A DNA stretch of 64,000 bases from Aporhodopirellula aestuarii. Its GTDB lineage: Bacteria; Planctomycetota; Planctomycetia; Pirellulales; Pirellulaceae. Below, piece after piece: positions 30,080 through 38,318 of the stretch (the stretch's first letter is position 1; the number at the start of each line of letters is the position of its first letter). A program made the translations under genes and the position numbers. Below the pieces are notes generated by a model. The model was not told where the DNA came from, ran no database searches, and saw only the letters and a program-made list of their open reading frames with translations. The DNA is taken from NCBI RefSeq assembly GCF_023701485.1, contig NZ_JAMQBK010000028.1, forward strand, positions 1-64,000, read 5' to 3'.

Positions 30080-31564
30080 TTAACGACCCATTTTTTCCAC
30101 TTTGACGTCATCAAAGTCGGCTCGTCCGGTGGCTCCGAACAGCCCGATGCGGATGATCGCTTCCTTCGCGGACGGCGGAACACGCAAGATTCGGCTGTCT
30201 TTTCGCCAATCACGGGTGCCGCGATAGGGGCCGAGCGAAACCATCCCGAGATCGCGACGATTGGCGTCGTAATAGCTGATCGCGAGCATCGGCCAAGAGT
30301 CCGGTTCGGGGCCTTTAACCACATTCTCCGTCCGGACTCGGGTGGACAGTCGGATTGTCGACACTTGGCTGCCGTCGATCGCGATCCCTTGCAAGAGATG
30401 CGAGCCGAGGCCGGCGGTTTGGTTCTCAAATCTCGCCATCGCTTGCCCGTTTTCGACGAATCGCTTGACCTGGCGTCCGTAATACCATCCGGCGATAAAA
30501 TCAGCCGGATTGGGCTGCGGTGCGTCCAACGGATGCAGTGCATCGGATGCGATGGCGTCGTTATTTGCGGGGGAACTCGCGCCGGTGGCCGCATGCTCAG
30601 GGCTGGATTGTTCGAAGTCCCCGTTGATGATGACGGGATTGGAGGGATCCGGTTTGTTTTTGCGGCCCGACTCGGCGGTTCCGGTCATCGGAACGAAGAG
30701 TGTCGGACGCAGCGGTTCGCGGACGAGCTTGCCATCGCGTTTGGTCATCCGATAAAGCGTTTGTTGATAACGTTCACCTACCGGAATGATCATCGAACCT
30801 CCTTCGCGGAGTTGTTCGACGAGCGGTACTGGGACCGATTCAGGGCTGCACGTGACGATGATTTTGTCAAACGGCGATTTATCGGGCCAACCCAAAAATC
30901 CGTCACCGATTTTGGTGTGGACATTTGTGTAACCGAGCCGATCAAGCACCTTTCGCGCGTTTAATCCGAGGGACTCGACGATTTCGATCGAATACACTTC
31001 CGAGACCAGCGGACTCAGCACCGCTGCCTGATAACCGCTGCCTGTTCCGATTTCGAGGACACGGTCTTCGGGTTGCGGGTCGAGTGTTTCGGTCATCGAA
31101 GCGACGATAAACGGGCTGCTGATCGTTTGCGCCGCACCGATCGGCAACGCCATGTCGAAATACGCTTTGTCACGAACGCTCGCGGGGACGAATTCATGCC
31201 GTGGCGTTTCGGCAATTGCCGAGAGCACACGCTCGTTGGTGACGCCGGCAGTTCGGATTCGCGTGTCGACCAGGCGTTGGCGCGCTACGGCGTAGGGATC
31301 CCGGGATTGATAGGGGCCCGTCTCACCACTGCCAGAATACTGCGCCAATACGATGCGGGTAGGGTCAGACACGATCGATGGGGCCTGGTGGGTTGGAGAT
31401 GGGTGAGTTGGAGACGGGTGGGGTGGAGTCAGGTGAGATGGAGACGGGGACGTCGCCGAAACAGGCGGCTGGGCGTGCAAGATGCCGACGTGCCCCACCA
31501 TCACTGCCAGCGCGATTGCGAGGGAATGCTGTGAGGGTGATGAGAAAAAGGGGAACCTTTTCAA
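30080..31564 (-). CDS. pcm: Exported protein-L-isoaspartate O-methyltransferase with extra C-terminal domain
   Basis: Repairs isoaspartyl residues using S-adenosylmethionine. The start is TTG at 31564, with GGAG eight bases upstream inside the end of the ppx gene. Residues 1-32 look like a signal peptide ('LAIALAVMVGHVGILHA'). A Pro/Ser/Thr/His-rich linker at 41-60 is encoded by a four-copy 15-base repeat. The methyltransferase domain (about 90-295) contains the family motif 'GAAQTISSPFI' and the SAM loop 'VLEIGTGSGYQ' (about 169-179). Residues 310-494 form an added domain ('NGDFEQ', 'FIAGWYYG', 'SRILRVPPSA', 'GRADFDDVKVE') resembling carbohydrate-binding jelly rolls. It is last in a tight HAD-ppx-pcm operon. 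Export of a SAM-dependent enzyme is odd; the location is inferred. Confidence 0.85.
   Translation of the reverse strand: MKRFPFFSSPSQHSLAIALAVMVGHVGILHAQPPVSATSPSPSHLTPPHPSPTHPSPTHQAPSIVSDPTRIVLAQYSGSGETGPYQSRDPYAVARQRLVDTRIRTAGVTNERVLSAIAETPRHEFVPASVRDKAYFDMALPIGAAQTISSPFIVASMTETLDPQPEDRVLEIGTGSGYQAAVLSPLVSEVYSIEIVESLGLNARKVLDRLGYTNVHTKIGDGFLGWPDKSPFDKIIVTCSPESVPVPLVEQLREGGSMIIPVGERYQQTLYRMTKRDGKLVREPLRPTLFVPMTGTAESGRKNKPDPSNPVIINGDFEQSSPEHAATGASSPANNDAIASDALHPLDAPQPNPADFIAGWYYGRQVKRFVENGQAMARFENQTAGLGSHLLQGIAIDGSQVSTIRLSTRVRTENVVKGPEPDSWPMLAISYYDANRRDLGMVSLGPYRGTRDWRKDSRILRVPPSAKEAIIRIGLFGATGRADFDDVKVEKMGR
31391..31450. repeat. 15-bp minisatellite in the pcm linker
   Basis: Four tandem 15-base units (31391-31405, 31406-31420, 31421-31435, 31436-31450) of the type GGTTGGAGATGGGTG. 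On the coding strand they give four five-residue units: SPSHL, TPPHP, SPTHP and SPTHQ. The period is a multiple of three, so copy-number change would alter linker length without a frameshift. Confidence 0.85.
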
Positions 31565-31567
31565 GGT

Positions 31568-33163
31568 CTATTCTCCGGCTCGCAGTAAAACGGGGACACC
31601 AAAAATATCTCGAAACAGAGAACTGTTCACACGGAGCGCGAGTTGTTCAAGAGAAACGTCTTCCACCCCGGGGACCGCAATCACCATTTGCTTCTCTTCC
31701 CGCGTGCACACGACTTCGCGAATCCGGCCGCTGCGTGTGTCGTCGAGTGCGATCGCAATTCGCAGCAACGCGGCCATTTTGGTCACCGCGACGCGGTCTT
31801 TCCGATCCAGCGAGCTGTAACCTTCGTGACTCGCTTGTGGTGAGGCGCGGCGATGATAACGTGCGACCAAAGCAACGAGTTGCAGTTCTTGCCGACTGAG
31901 ACCAAACAGTTCGCTGTTTCGAATCAAATAGTACGCATGTTTGTGATTGCTGTGCAGGTTCACATATAAACCGACTTCGTGCAAAAGCGCGGCGACGTAT
32001 AACAGCACTTCGTGACGAGCGTCGAGTTGGTGGTCGGCGGTGAGCTGTTCGAACAGACCACGAGCCAATTCCGCGACGGAACGGGCGTGCGCTAGGTCGA
32101 CGTCATATTGTTGTCCCAGAGACATCGCTGAGCGGATAATCTGCTGCCGAAATTCGCTGGTCCAGTTTCCGCCTTGCTCGATATCGGCGAGCAATCCGTC
32201 ACGCAGGTTCGCGCCGCTGACGAAGAGATGTGACAGTTCGAAATGCTTGGCAAACAACGTGTAGGCGAGCAGCGAGACGGACAAGGTTTCCGCCTCAACA
32301 AAGGTGGCGCCCATTTGATCAACGATGGCATCTTCGCTCATCGAAAGGATTTGGCTGGAGAGCTTTTCGAGTTTGTTGGTGGGCAGTTTGGCGAGCGTTT
32401 GTTCGTCCCAATCGTCGATCAATTGGTGCGCCGCGAAGCGGATATCGCCTCCCATGACCACGAGTTGCAACGGGGCATCGGCTTTGAGTTCTTCGGCGAT
32501 GCGGATGACAAAACGGCGGACGTGTGTCTCGAGCAGATGACGAAACTTTGCCCCACGCAGTCCCGAGGCGTCGAGTTCTTGGATCAAACGCAGTGATCCC
32601 AGTCGGAAGGAATCCGAGTGCAGCACGTTGCCACCTCGGATCATCAGCAACTCGGTGCTGCCGCTGCCGACTTCGATGACCACCGATTTGGATTCGGCGG
32701 TTTCGGCTCGCGCCATCAACATCGGTGTGATGCCCATGTACGTGATCCGGTTGACTTCGGCCTCGTCGATCGGTTCAACGTCGAGCCCCGTGGCGACATA
32801 GACGCGATCGATGAACGCGATCCGGTTGACCGCTTCGCGTACCGCGCTGGTGGCGACGACGCGGATGTCTTTGGTGTCCGTCACGCCATACTCATTGAGC
32901 ACGCGTCGAAATCGTCTGAGCACGGTCGCGGCCCTTTCGATTCCTTTGCGTCCCAAACGGCGGGACTCGAACGCATCGCGTCCCAGATCAACGGGCTGGA
33001 TCAGCGATTCGAGTGTGCGGATTTGTCCGTCGGCGTGGATCTCCGCAATCGCCATGCGGATACTGATCGCCCCGATGTCGATCACCGCCACGGTCCGAGG
33101 AGAGGTCGACGAGGAACTTAATTCAGCGTGGATGGTCGATGGGGTAATGGTCGGTGAGTTCAT
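31568..33163 (-). CDS. ppx: Exopolyphosphatase / Ppx-GppA phosphatase with HD domain
   Basis: Cleaves polyphosphate or pppGpp. The N-terminal ASKHA-fold domain starts 'VAVIDIGAISIRMAIAEI' and includes 'VVATSAVREA', 'DEAEVNRI' and the phosphate loop 'VIEVGSGSTEL'. The C-terminal part (about 330-531) carries an HD-type helical domain with 'LHEVGLYVNLHSNHKHAYYL' and 'LVALVARYHRR', as in full-length Ppx/GppA proteins; 531 residues is typical. ATG at 33163 overlaps the HAD stop, and pcm starts 3 bases after its stop. The first conserved glycine loop reads DIGAIS rather than the more usual DIGSNS, a small change in the nucleotide-binding region. Confidence 0.88.
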   Translation of the reverse strand: MNSPTITPSTIHAELSSSSTSPRTVAVIDIGAISIRMAIAEIHADGQIRTLESLIQPVDLGRDAFESRRLGRKGIERAATVLRRFRRVLNEYGVTDTKDIRVVATSAVREAVNRIAFIDRVYVATGLDVEPIDEAEVNRITYMGITPMLMARAETAESKSVVIEVGSGSTELLMIRGGNVLHSDSFRLGSLRLIQELDASGLRGAKFRHLLETHVRRFVIRIAEELKADAPLQLVVMGGDIRFAAHQLIDDWDEQTLAKLPTNKLEKLSSQILSMSEDAIVDQMGATFVEAETLSVSLLAYTLFAKHFELSHLFVSGANLRDGLLADIEQGGNWTSEFRQQIIRSAMSLGQQYDVDLAHARSVAELARGLFEQLTADHQLDARHEVLLYVAALLHEVGLYVNLHSNHKHAYYLIRNSELFGLSRQELQLVALVARYHRRASPQASHEGYSSLDRKDRVAVTKMAALLRIAIALDDTRSGRIREVVCTREEKQMVIAVPGVEDVSLEQLALRVNSSLFRDIFGVPVLLRAGE

Positions 33164-33885
33164 GATCGGGGGGCAGCCTCCAAGCCGGTTTCACATCGTG
33201 TAACTTTGTTTGCCAAAACGCCGTAATCCAATAAGACTTGTTCGGCCTCTTCGCCGCCAAAACAGACTTCGGCCCGCCATCCGTGGTCACGCGCGGCGAG
33301 CACATTTTCTTCTTTGTCGTCGAGGAACAGAATTTCCTCGGGCACAACGTTTGCGAATTCGGAGACGCGCCGGGTCGCGGTTTCATAGATCAACCGATCC
33401 GGTTTCATCGCACCCACTTCATGGCTCACGACGCACACGTCGAAGGGGCCTTCGAGGACCGGGTAAGATTGCGAGTGCACCCAGCTCCAATGTGCGTTGC
33501 AGGTGTTGCTCAAGATCCCGACGGGAATTCCGCTTTGGCGAATCGATCGAAGCAACTCTCGCATCGATTCGATCGGAGAGAACATGTCACTGATTGCGGT
33601 CAGGATGGCTTGGTCGGCGATTTGAGCGATCGTTGCCGAGAGGTTTTCGTCGCTCGCGGCCGCCAACATTTTGGCGCGGACGGTCGCGGCGAACTCCTGT
33701 TCGCTGATTCGTCCGCATTCGAGTTCGTTTTGCAGGCCATGAATATGCAAGAATTCATCGACGTGCTCGACATCACCGGCGAATAAATTGGCCACGTTCT
33801 GACAGGCGAGTTGCCTGTCAAAGGCGACCAAAACGTTTCCGAGGTCAAAATAAACGAAACGGATGACGGCTGGCGATGATGGCAT
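33160..33885 (-). CDS. HAD-superfamily hydrolase (YihX-like)
   Basis: Phosphatase-type HAD protein of 241 residues. Motif I is 'FDLGNVLVAFD' with nucleophile Asp14; the usual second Asp is Gly, as in the YihX (alpha-glucose-1-phosphatase) branch. Motif II is 'GILSNTCNAHW', motif III the Lys in 'GAMKPDRLIYE', and motif IV 'ILFLDDKEENVLAA'. First gene of the HAD-ppx-pcm cluster, overlapping ppx by four bases. It may also follow clpP2, 187 bases upstream. The substrate is uncertain; a sugar phosphate is plausible. Confidence 0.85.
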   Translation of the reverse strand: MPSSPAVIRFVYFDLGNVLVAFDRQLACQNVANLFAGDVEHVDEFLHIHGLQNELECGRISEQEFAATVRAKMLAAASDENLSATIAQIADQAILTAISDMFSPIESMRELLRSIRQSGIPVGILSNTCNAHWSWVHSQSYPVLEGPFDVCVVSHEVGAMKPDRLIYETATRRVSEFANVVPEEILFLDDKEENVLAARDHGWRAEVCFGGEEAEQVLLDYGVLANKVTRCETGLEAAPRS

Positions 33886-33973
33886 TGGGGCGATCGATTG
33901 ACGATGGGAGAGCAGAGTTGCTTCCCATCATAGCCACGGTGGTCACGATTCGCCAAACACCCCCTGCCCGATT

Positions 33974-33985
33974 CGAACGAGCGTT
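33974..33985. repeat. Short match to the REP-element tail
   Basis: CGAACGAGCGTT here is identical to the 3' tail of both REP palindromes (21463-21474, 22302-22313). The long palindrome itself is absent, so this may be a remnant or chance. It is followed by TCCGGCCGGA, a short palindrome. Confidence 0.3.
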
Positions 33986-34072
33986 TCCGGCCGGATAAGC
34001 CGACGTCCTGGGCCGCTAGACGAAGGGGGAATGGGAAACTCCCGAAGGAGTCGTCCTATCGAAATCACGCCG

Positions 34073-34669
34073 TTACTTGTTGGCTTCGGCGACCTTGCTG
34101 ACGACTTTGTCGATCAAACCGTACTGGCAGGCTTCATCGGCCGACATGAAACGGTCGCGATCGGTGTCTTCTTCGATCTTTTCGAGCGAGTGACCGGTGT
34201 GTTCGATCATGATTTCGTTCATCCGCGTCTTGATCCGGCGCAATTCGCCGACGTGAATTTCGACTTCACGAGCGGTTCCCTGCATCCCGGCGAGCGGTTG
34301 GTGGATCATGATCCGGGCGTTTGGTAGCGAGAAACGTTTCCCTTTGGCGCCGGCGGTCAGCAAGACCGCACCCATCGAGGCGGCCTGACCCATGCAGTAC
34401 GTCGCCACGTCGCAACTGACGAATTGCATCGTGTCGTAGATCGCCATGCCCGCCGTGATGCTGCCGCCGGGCGAGTTGATATACATATGGATGTCCGCTT
34501 TGGGGTCATCCGACTGCAGAAACAGCATTTGGGCGACCAACGCGTTGCTGATTTGGTCGTCGACCTGTTGGCCGAGGAAAATGATGCGGTCTTTGAGCAA
34601 CCGGCTGTAGATATCGTAGGTACGTTCTTCGCGGCCGTTGCTTTCGACTACGTAAGGGATGACTGGCAT
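34073..34669 (-). CDS. clpP: ClpP protease subunit (second copy)
   Basis: Serine peptidase subunit of the Clp chamber, 198 residues. The catalytic triad is Ser98 ('[11 protein letters not shown]'), His123 ('MIHQP') and Asp172 ('[10 protein letters not shown]'). The family length and the '[18 protein letters not shown]' oligomer region are standard. It lies 71 bases downstream of the clpP1 gene in the same direction, so they are likely one operon. No ClpX or ClpA gene is in the window. The start 'MPVIPYVVE' is typical of ClpP with a short propeptide. Confidence 0.95.
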   Translation of the reverse strand: MPVIPYVVESNGREERTYDIYSRLLKDRIIFLGQQVDDQISNALVAQMLFLQSDDPKADIHMYINSPGGSITAGMAIYDTMQFVSCDVATYCMGQAASMGAVLLTAGAKGKRFSLPNARIMIHQPLAGMQGTAREVEIHVGELRRIKTRMNEIMIEHTGHSLEKIEEDTDRDRFMSADEACQYGLIDKVVSKVAEANK

Positions 34670-34740
34670 ATTAGTAACTTTGTCTGGTGATTCTGGTAAT
34701 TGGATAGGAAGCGGTTGGGGTCAGCAAAAGCTGAGAACGA

Positions 34741-35412
34741 CTAGATGTCGTCTTCTTCCGCCTCGACTTCTTGTTTCTTGAGCAAATCGTCGACCAAGCC
34801 GTATTCTTTGGCCTCTTCTGCGGAGAGGAAGAAGTCACGGTCGGTGTCTTTGGCGATCTGTTCGACCGATTTGCCGCTGTGTTCGCTGATGATTTGGTTC
34901 AGTTTGTCGCGATAGCGGAACATTTCCGAAGCTTGGATTTCGATATCGCTGACCTGGCCGGACACGCCACCCATCGGTTGGTGCATCATGACGCGGCTGT
35001 TGGGCAAGCAGAAGCGTTTGCCTTTGGCACCGCCGACGAGCAAAACCGCCGCTCCGCTGCACGCTTCGCCGACGCAGTAAGTTGCGACGGGGCACGAGAC
35101 CATTTGCATGGTGTCGTAGATCGCGAGGGTCGCGGTCACGCTGCCGCCGGGCGAGTTGATATAGAAATGGATGTCTTTACGACGATTTTCGCTTTGCAGA
35201 TACAACAGCTTCATCACGATTTCGTTTGCGTTGGCGTAGTGAATCTCGCCTTGCAAGAAAACGATGCGATTTTCCAGCAACAGATCGCCCAACGTCATCT
35301 GACGCTGACGCTGGTAACCCTGACTGGCATGGCTGCTGGCCATGCGATGATCGGAGATCGAGTTGAAGCCACCGGCCTGCAGTGGCGATAGAGAACCAAA
35401 CGGATCGGACAT
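34741..35412 (-). CDS. clpP: ClpP protease subunit (first copy, variant serine loop)
   Basis: 223 residues with a longer N-terminus (~40 residues before 'MTLGDLLLENRIVFL'). The triad is Ser119, His144 ('MMHQP') and Asp193 ('DTDRDFFLSA'). The serine loop reads 'VGEACSGAAVLL' instead of the usual GxAASMGxxLL: Cys precedes the Ser and Gly-Ala replaces Met-Gly. The two ClpPs could form mixed rings, as known for other bacteria with two copies; that is inference. The ATG at 35412 has AAGG upstream; an internal Met24 is an alternative start. The gene is divergent from the SGNH hydrolase. Confidence 0.93.
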   Translation of the reverse strand: MSDPFGSLSPLQAGGFNSISDHRMASSHASQGYQRQRQMTLGDLLLENRIVFLQGEIHYANANEIVMKLLYLQSENRRKDIHFYINSPGGSVTATLAIYDTMQMVSCPVATYCVGEACSGAAVLLVGGAKGKRFCLPNSRVMMHQPMGGVSGQVSDIEIQASEMFRYRDKLNQIISEHSGKSVEQIAKDTDRDFFLSAEEAKEYGLVDDLLKKQEVEAEEDDI

Positions 35413-35566
35413 TCGAAAATTACCTTCAGGGGTACATAGTGAGTTTCTTCAGCCGTCAGTGTTCGCGATTGGCAATCAGGTGACAAGACCGGTTCACGTT
35501 CGAGTAAGCTGTCTGCAGCATTTTCGATCACGATGTGCCTACGAATCCCGCCTTGGAACCCCTCCG

Positions 35567-36526
35567 ATGAAGCTGTTTTTTGTTGAGTTAAACGTCTCCA
35601 AACTCTCCGCCCGCCCTCCGTTTTACCCAGCTTTCCGCCGTCTTTGGGCGAGTTTGCGTGTTCGACCAAGCAGCCCGCGTCGTGCTTTTGGCGTAGTAGG
35701 AGCACTCGCCGCGATCGCGGCGGCCGTGATTTTTGGCAGCCCGGCGGCTTTTGCTCAGCAGACGGCCGCTCCCGCGTCTGAAAATGCGATCGAAACCCAG
35801 CAACCGACGCTTGTCGACTCACCTCTCAATGCCACTGAAGAAGAACTCGACGGCATTCTGTCGCCAAAAGACAGAATCAAGGCGATCCGACGTTGGGACG
35901 CCGATATCACTCGCTTCGAAAAACTCGATCAAACCGAACCCGATCCTGAAAACGCAATCCTGTTGCTCGGCAGTAGCAGCATTCGGCTGTGGACCGACGC
36001 CGCCGAGATGCTCGCGCCTTACCCCATCATTCGTCGTGGCTACGGTGGTGCCCGGCACAGCGATTTTGTTGTGTTCGCACGGCGATTGATCTCGCCGCAC
36101 CAATATCGAGCGATGGTCCTGTTTGTCGCCAACGATATCACTGGATCCAGCGAAGACCGTTCGGTAGACGAAGTCCGCAAGATGGTGATGCATGTGATCG
36201 GGGTGTCGCGGAAATACCAACCCGATGCTCCCATTCTCCTCATCGAAGTCACGCCGACGCCTTCGCGTTGGAAGGTTTGGCCTGAGATCCGCAGTTTGAA
36301 CGCGATGTTTCGTGAAGTCGCTCTGACGGAGCCGAACGTGTTTTGTTTGAACACGGCGGAGTATTATCTCAACGCCGACGACACGCCTCGCCCTGAACTT
36401 TTTCGTGGCGACAAGTTGCACCAGAACGAGGAAGGCTATCGCATCTGGGCGGATCTGATCCGTCGGCGTCTCGATGAAATTTTATCGGAAGAGACCGTGC
36501 AAGCGAAAAGTGTTCGCGCAAGCTGA
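35567..36526 (+). CDS. Exported SGNH/GDSL-family hydrolase
   Basis: 319 residues from the ATG at 35567; the frame is open further upstream but overlaps the clpP1 promoter and start. A long basic N-terminus precedes a hydrophobic export segment, 'RRAFGVVGALAAIAAAVIFG', ending near 'AAFAQQ'. Block I is 'LLGSSSIRLW' with nucleophile probably Ser137, block III is 'FVANDIT' and the His/Asp block is 'GDKLHQNEEGY'. This is an esterase or lipase of the GDSL type in the periplasm or cell wall; the substrate is unknown. It ends facing the third sigma gene, with a large hairpin between them. Confidence 0.82.
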   Translation: MKLFFVELNVSKLSARPPFYPAFRRLWASLRVRPSSPRRAFGVVGALAAIAAAVIFGSPAAFAQQTAAPASENAIETQQPTLVDSPLNATEEELDGILSPKDRIKAIRRWDADITRFEKLDQTEPDPENAILLLGSSSIRLWTDAAEMLAPYPIIRRGYGGARHSDFVVFARRLISPHQYRAMVLFVANDITGSSEDRSVDEVRKMVMHVIGVSRKYQPDAPILLIEVTPTPSRWKVWPEIRSLNAMFREVALTEPNVFCLNTAEYYLNADDTPRPELFRGDKLHQNEEGYRIWADLIRRRLDEILSEETVQAKSVRAS

Positions 36527-36619
36527 GGGGTGGTTGTTCTTGCATTTCGCCGTCCTTATCGCGACGGCATCCAACGCAGGCAGGCGGCGACGGGACGTCG
36601 ATTGTTTTAGTGCTCTTTT

Positions 36620-36679
36620 TAGCGGTACGGCGCGAGCCGTCCGGTCCCGCGTTACCGGATGGCTCGCGCCGTTCTGCTA
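36620..36679. terminator. 60-nt hairpin between convergent genes
   Basis: Left arm 36620-36645 and right arm 36654-36679, 26 base pairs with one T-T mismatch and two G-T pairs, and an 8-base loop (CCCGCGTT). The inner stem is CGGCGCGAGCC paired to GGCTCGCGCCG. It sits 93 bases after the SGNH stop and 70 bases beyond the sigma-factor stop, so it could end both transcripts. There is no strong T-tract, so it may instead be a dispersed palindromic element. Confidence 0.6.
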
Positions 36680-36749
36680 CTCTTGAAATCCCGCAGTAAT
36701 TAAATCGACGTCCCACACGCATCGCTGCCGATCGAACCACGGGCCCGAC

Positions 36750-37400
36750 TCAGGAAAACGATTCGTCTTCCTGTTCGAGCATGGTCCGCAATCGCCGCAT
36801 CGCGCGGAGGTATCGCATGCTCGCCGCAGGCGGTTGAAGACCGAGCACCTCGGCGATCTCGAGATTAGTCAGATGCTCGTAGTGACGCATCATGATGACT
36901 TCGCGATCGGCGTCGTCGAGCCTTTCGATGGCGGTCTCAACGCGAGTGGCGATCTCTCGTTGTGTCGCCACGGCGGCGGGGGTCATGGCGGGATCGCAGA
37001 GTTGAATGGCGAGGTCGACCGACGATTCGTCGACACCACCGTTGCCGCCGGCATGCATGGGCTGCTCGCGATCCATGTTGCGTTTGGCGCTCACGCGGTG
37101 CCGACGATACGTGTCGATGATCTGATCCCATGCGATCTGACGCAGCCACAGATGGAACGCCATGACGGGATCGTCCAGGTACTTGGCCATCCGACCGCTG
37201 GCCTCGACGAGCACCTCTTGGACAACATCGCTGACGTCGATCCGCTGCTGAACCTTGCGGTCAAGTCGCATCTCGACCAACCGTCGGATGCCTTCGCGGT
37301 GCCGGTCCAACAATTGGTTGACCGCATCAGGATCGCCTTTTTGGGCAGCCTGAATCAGGACGTCGGTATTATCGCCACGGGGCCAGATGGATTTTCTCAT
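36750..37400 (-). CDS. ECF-type RNA polymerase sigma factor
   Basis: 216 residues. Region 2 is 'IDVSDVVQEVLVEAS' followed by 'FHLWLRQIAWDQIIDTYRRH'; region 4 is 'LDDADREVIMMRHYEHLTN' followed by 'EIAEVLGLQPPAASMRYLRAM'. The N-terminus has a 'GDPDAVNQLLDRHREGIRRL' helix typical of the planctomycete ECF group. No anti-sigma factor adjoins it. Targets are unknown. Confidence 0.9.
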   Translation of the reverse strand: MRKSIWPRGDNTDVLIQAAQKGDPDAVNQLLDRHREGIRRLVEMRLDRKVQQRIDVSDVVQEVLVEASGRMAKYLDDPVMAFHLWLRQIAWDQIIDTYRRHRVSAKRNMDREQPMHAGGNGGVDESSVDLAIQLCDPAMTPAAVATQREIATRVETAIERLDDADREVIMMRHYEHLTNLEIAEVLGLQPPAASMRYLRAMRRLRTMLEQEDESFS

Positions 37401-37457
37401 CAGATTGCAAGTTCTCCTGGCTGCATCTTAGTCATTTGTCCACTGACCGGGGGAAAT

Positions 37458-37512
37458 CGGTCGGTTTGTTGGGCTTCGTACCGTGCGGAGCGAAGCCTTC
37501 CCAATCCGACCG
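37458..37512. repeat. Imperfect inverted repeat upstream of the third sigma gene
   Basis: CGGTCGG...GGGCTTCG at 37458-37478 pairs with CGAAGCC...TCCGACCG at 37491-37512, with mismatches in the middle and a 12-base loop. It lies 58 bases before the sigma start and 70 bases past the DJ-1/PfpI stop, so it could end that transcript or affect the sigma promoter. Confidence 0.45.
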
Positions 37513-37582
37513 CATCACCGAAGGCAGGCCCAATAGGATCGCAATGATTCGGTCTAGATAGCGAGGCAGACACGAGTCGTGA

Positions 37583-38149
37583 TCAAGCCGTTTGTTCGGC
37601 GTGTTTGCCCTCTGCGAATTCTTCGATCGCTTTCTTGCAGAAGGCGGGTAGGTCGTCAGGGCGGCGACTGGTCACGAGACCTTCGTCGCAGACGCATTCT
37701 TCGTCGACCCAGTTCGCACCCGCGTTGATGAGATCGGTTTTCAAGCTCGGCCACGATGTGACGCGGCGACCTTCCACCACACCGGCTTCGATCAGCGTCC
37801 ACGGGCCATGGCAGATCGCGGCGACAGGTTTGTGTTGTTTGAAGAAGTCGCGGACGAAATCGACAGCCTCGTCATTGAGTCGCAGTGCGTCCGGATTAAA
37901 AACGCCTCCGGGCAGGACCAACCCGTCGTAATCGGACGCGCTGACATCGCCGACGACTTTATCGACGTCGAATTGGTCGCCTTGCTTCTCGTGGTGGACG
38001 CCTTGCACCTTGCCCGATTTGATCGAGACCAAGTGCACGGTCGCGCCCGCTTTCTTGATCTCTTCCCATGGCTGGGTCAATTCGACTTGTTCAAACCCGT
38101 CGGTAACGAGAAATGCGATTGTTTTCTTTTCGAGTGTGCTCTTAGCCAT
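37583..38149 (-). CDS. DJ-1/PfpI-family protein (type 1 glutamine amidotransferase-like)
   Basis: 188 residues, of the stress-protein branch (YraA/YfkM-like) of DJ-1/PfpI. The reactive cysteine is Cys113 in 'AAICHGPW', followed by His114. 'LPGGVFNPDALR' carries the second conserved strand, and 'VTSWPSLKTDLINAGANW' the C-terminal signature. Members act as deglycases, chaperones or proteases in stress; which one applies cannot be told from sequence. It stands alone, with its own promoter region. Confidence 0.88.
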   Translation of the reverse strand: MAKSTLEKKTIAFLVTDGFEQVELTQPWEEIKKAGATVHLVSIKSGKVQGVHHEKQGDQFDVDKVVGDVSASDYDGLVLPGGVFNPDALRLNDEAVDFVRDFFKQHKPVAAICHGPWTLIEAGVVEGRRVTSWPSLKTDLINAGANWVDEECVCDEGLVTSRRPDDLPAFCKKAIEEFAEGKHAEQTA

Positions 38150-38318
38150 CTTATTTTCCTTTTGTCGTTTGATCGGCTGCCAACGTGATCCGTCAGCGTT
38201 CAGAAACGGTTCGTACGTAACGCCTCGGTCGTGATCGTGGGGGGCACGACCGCCGGGTTAACACGATGAAGGAAGAAGCGATTGCTATGCCAAACACTGG
38301 CCGAGCACGCTGAGATGG

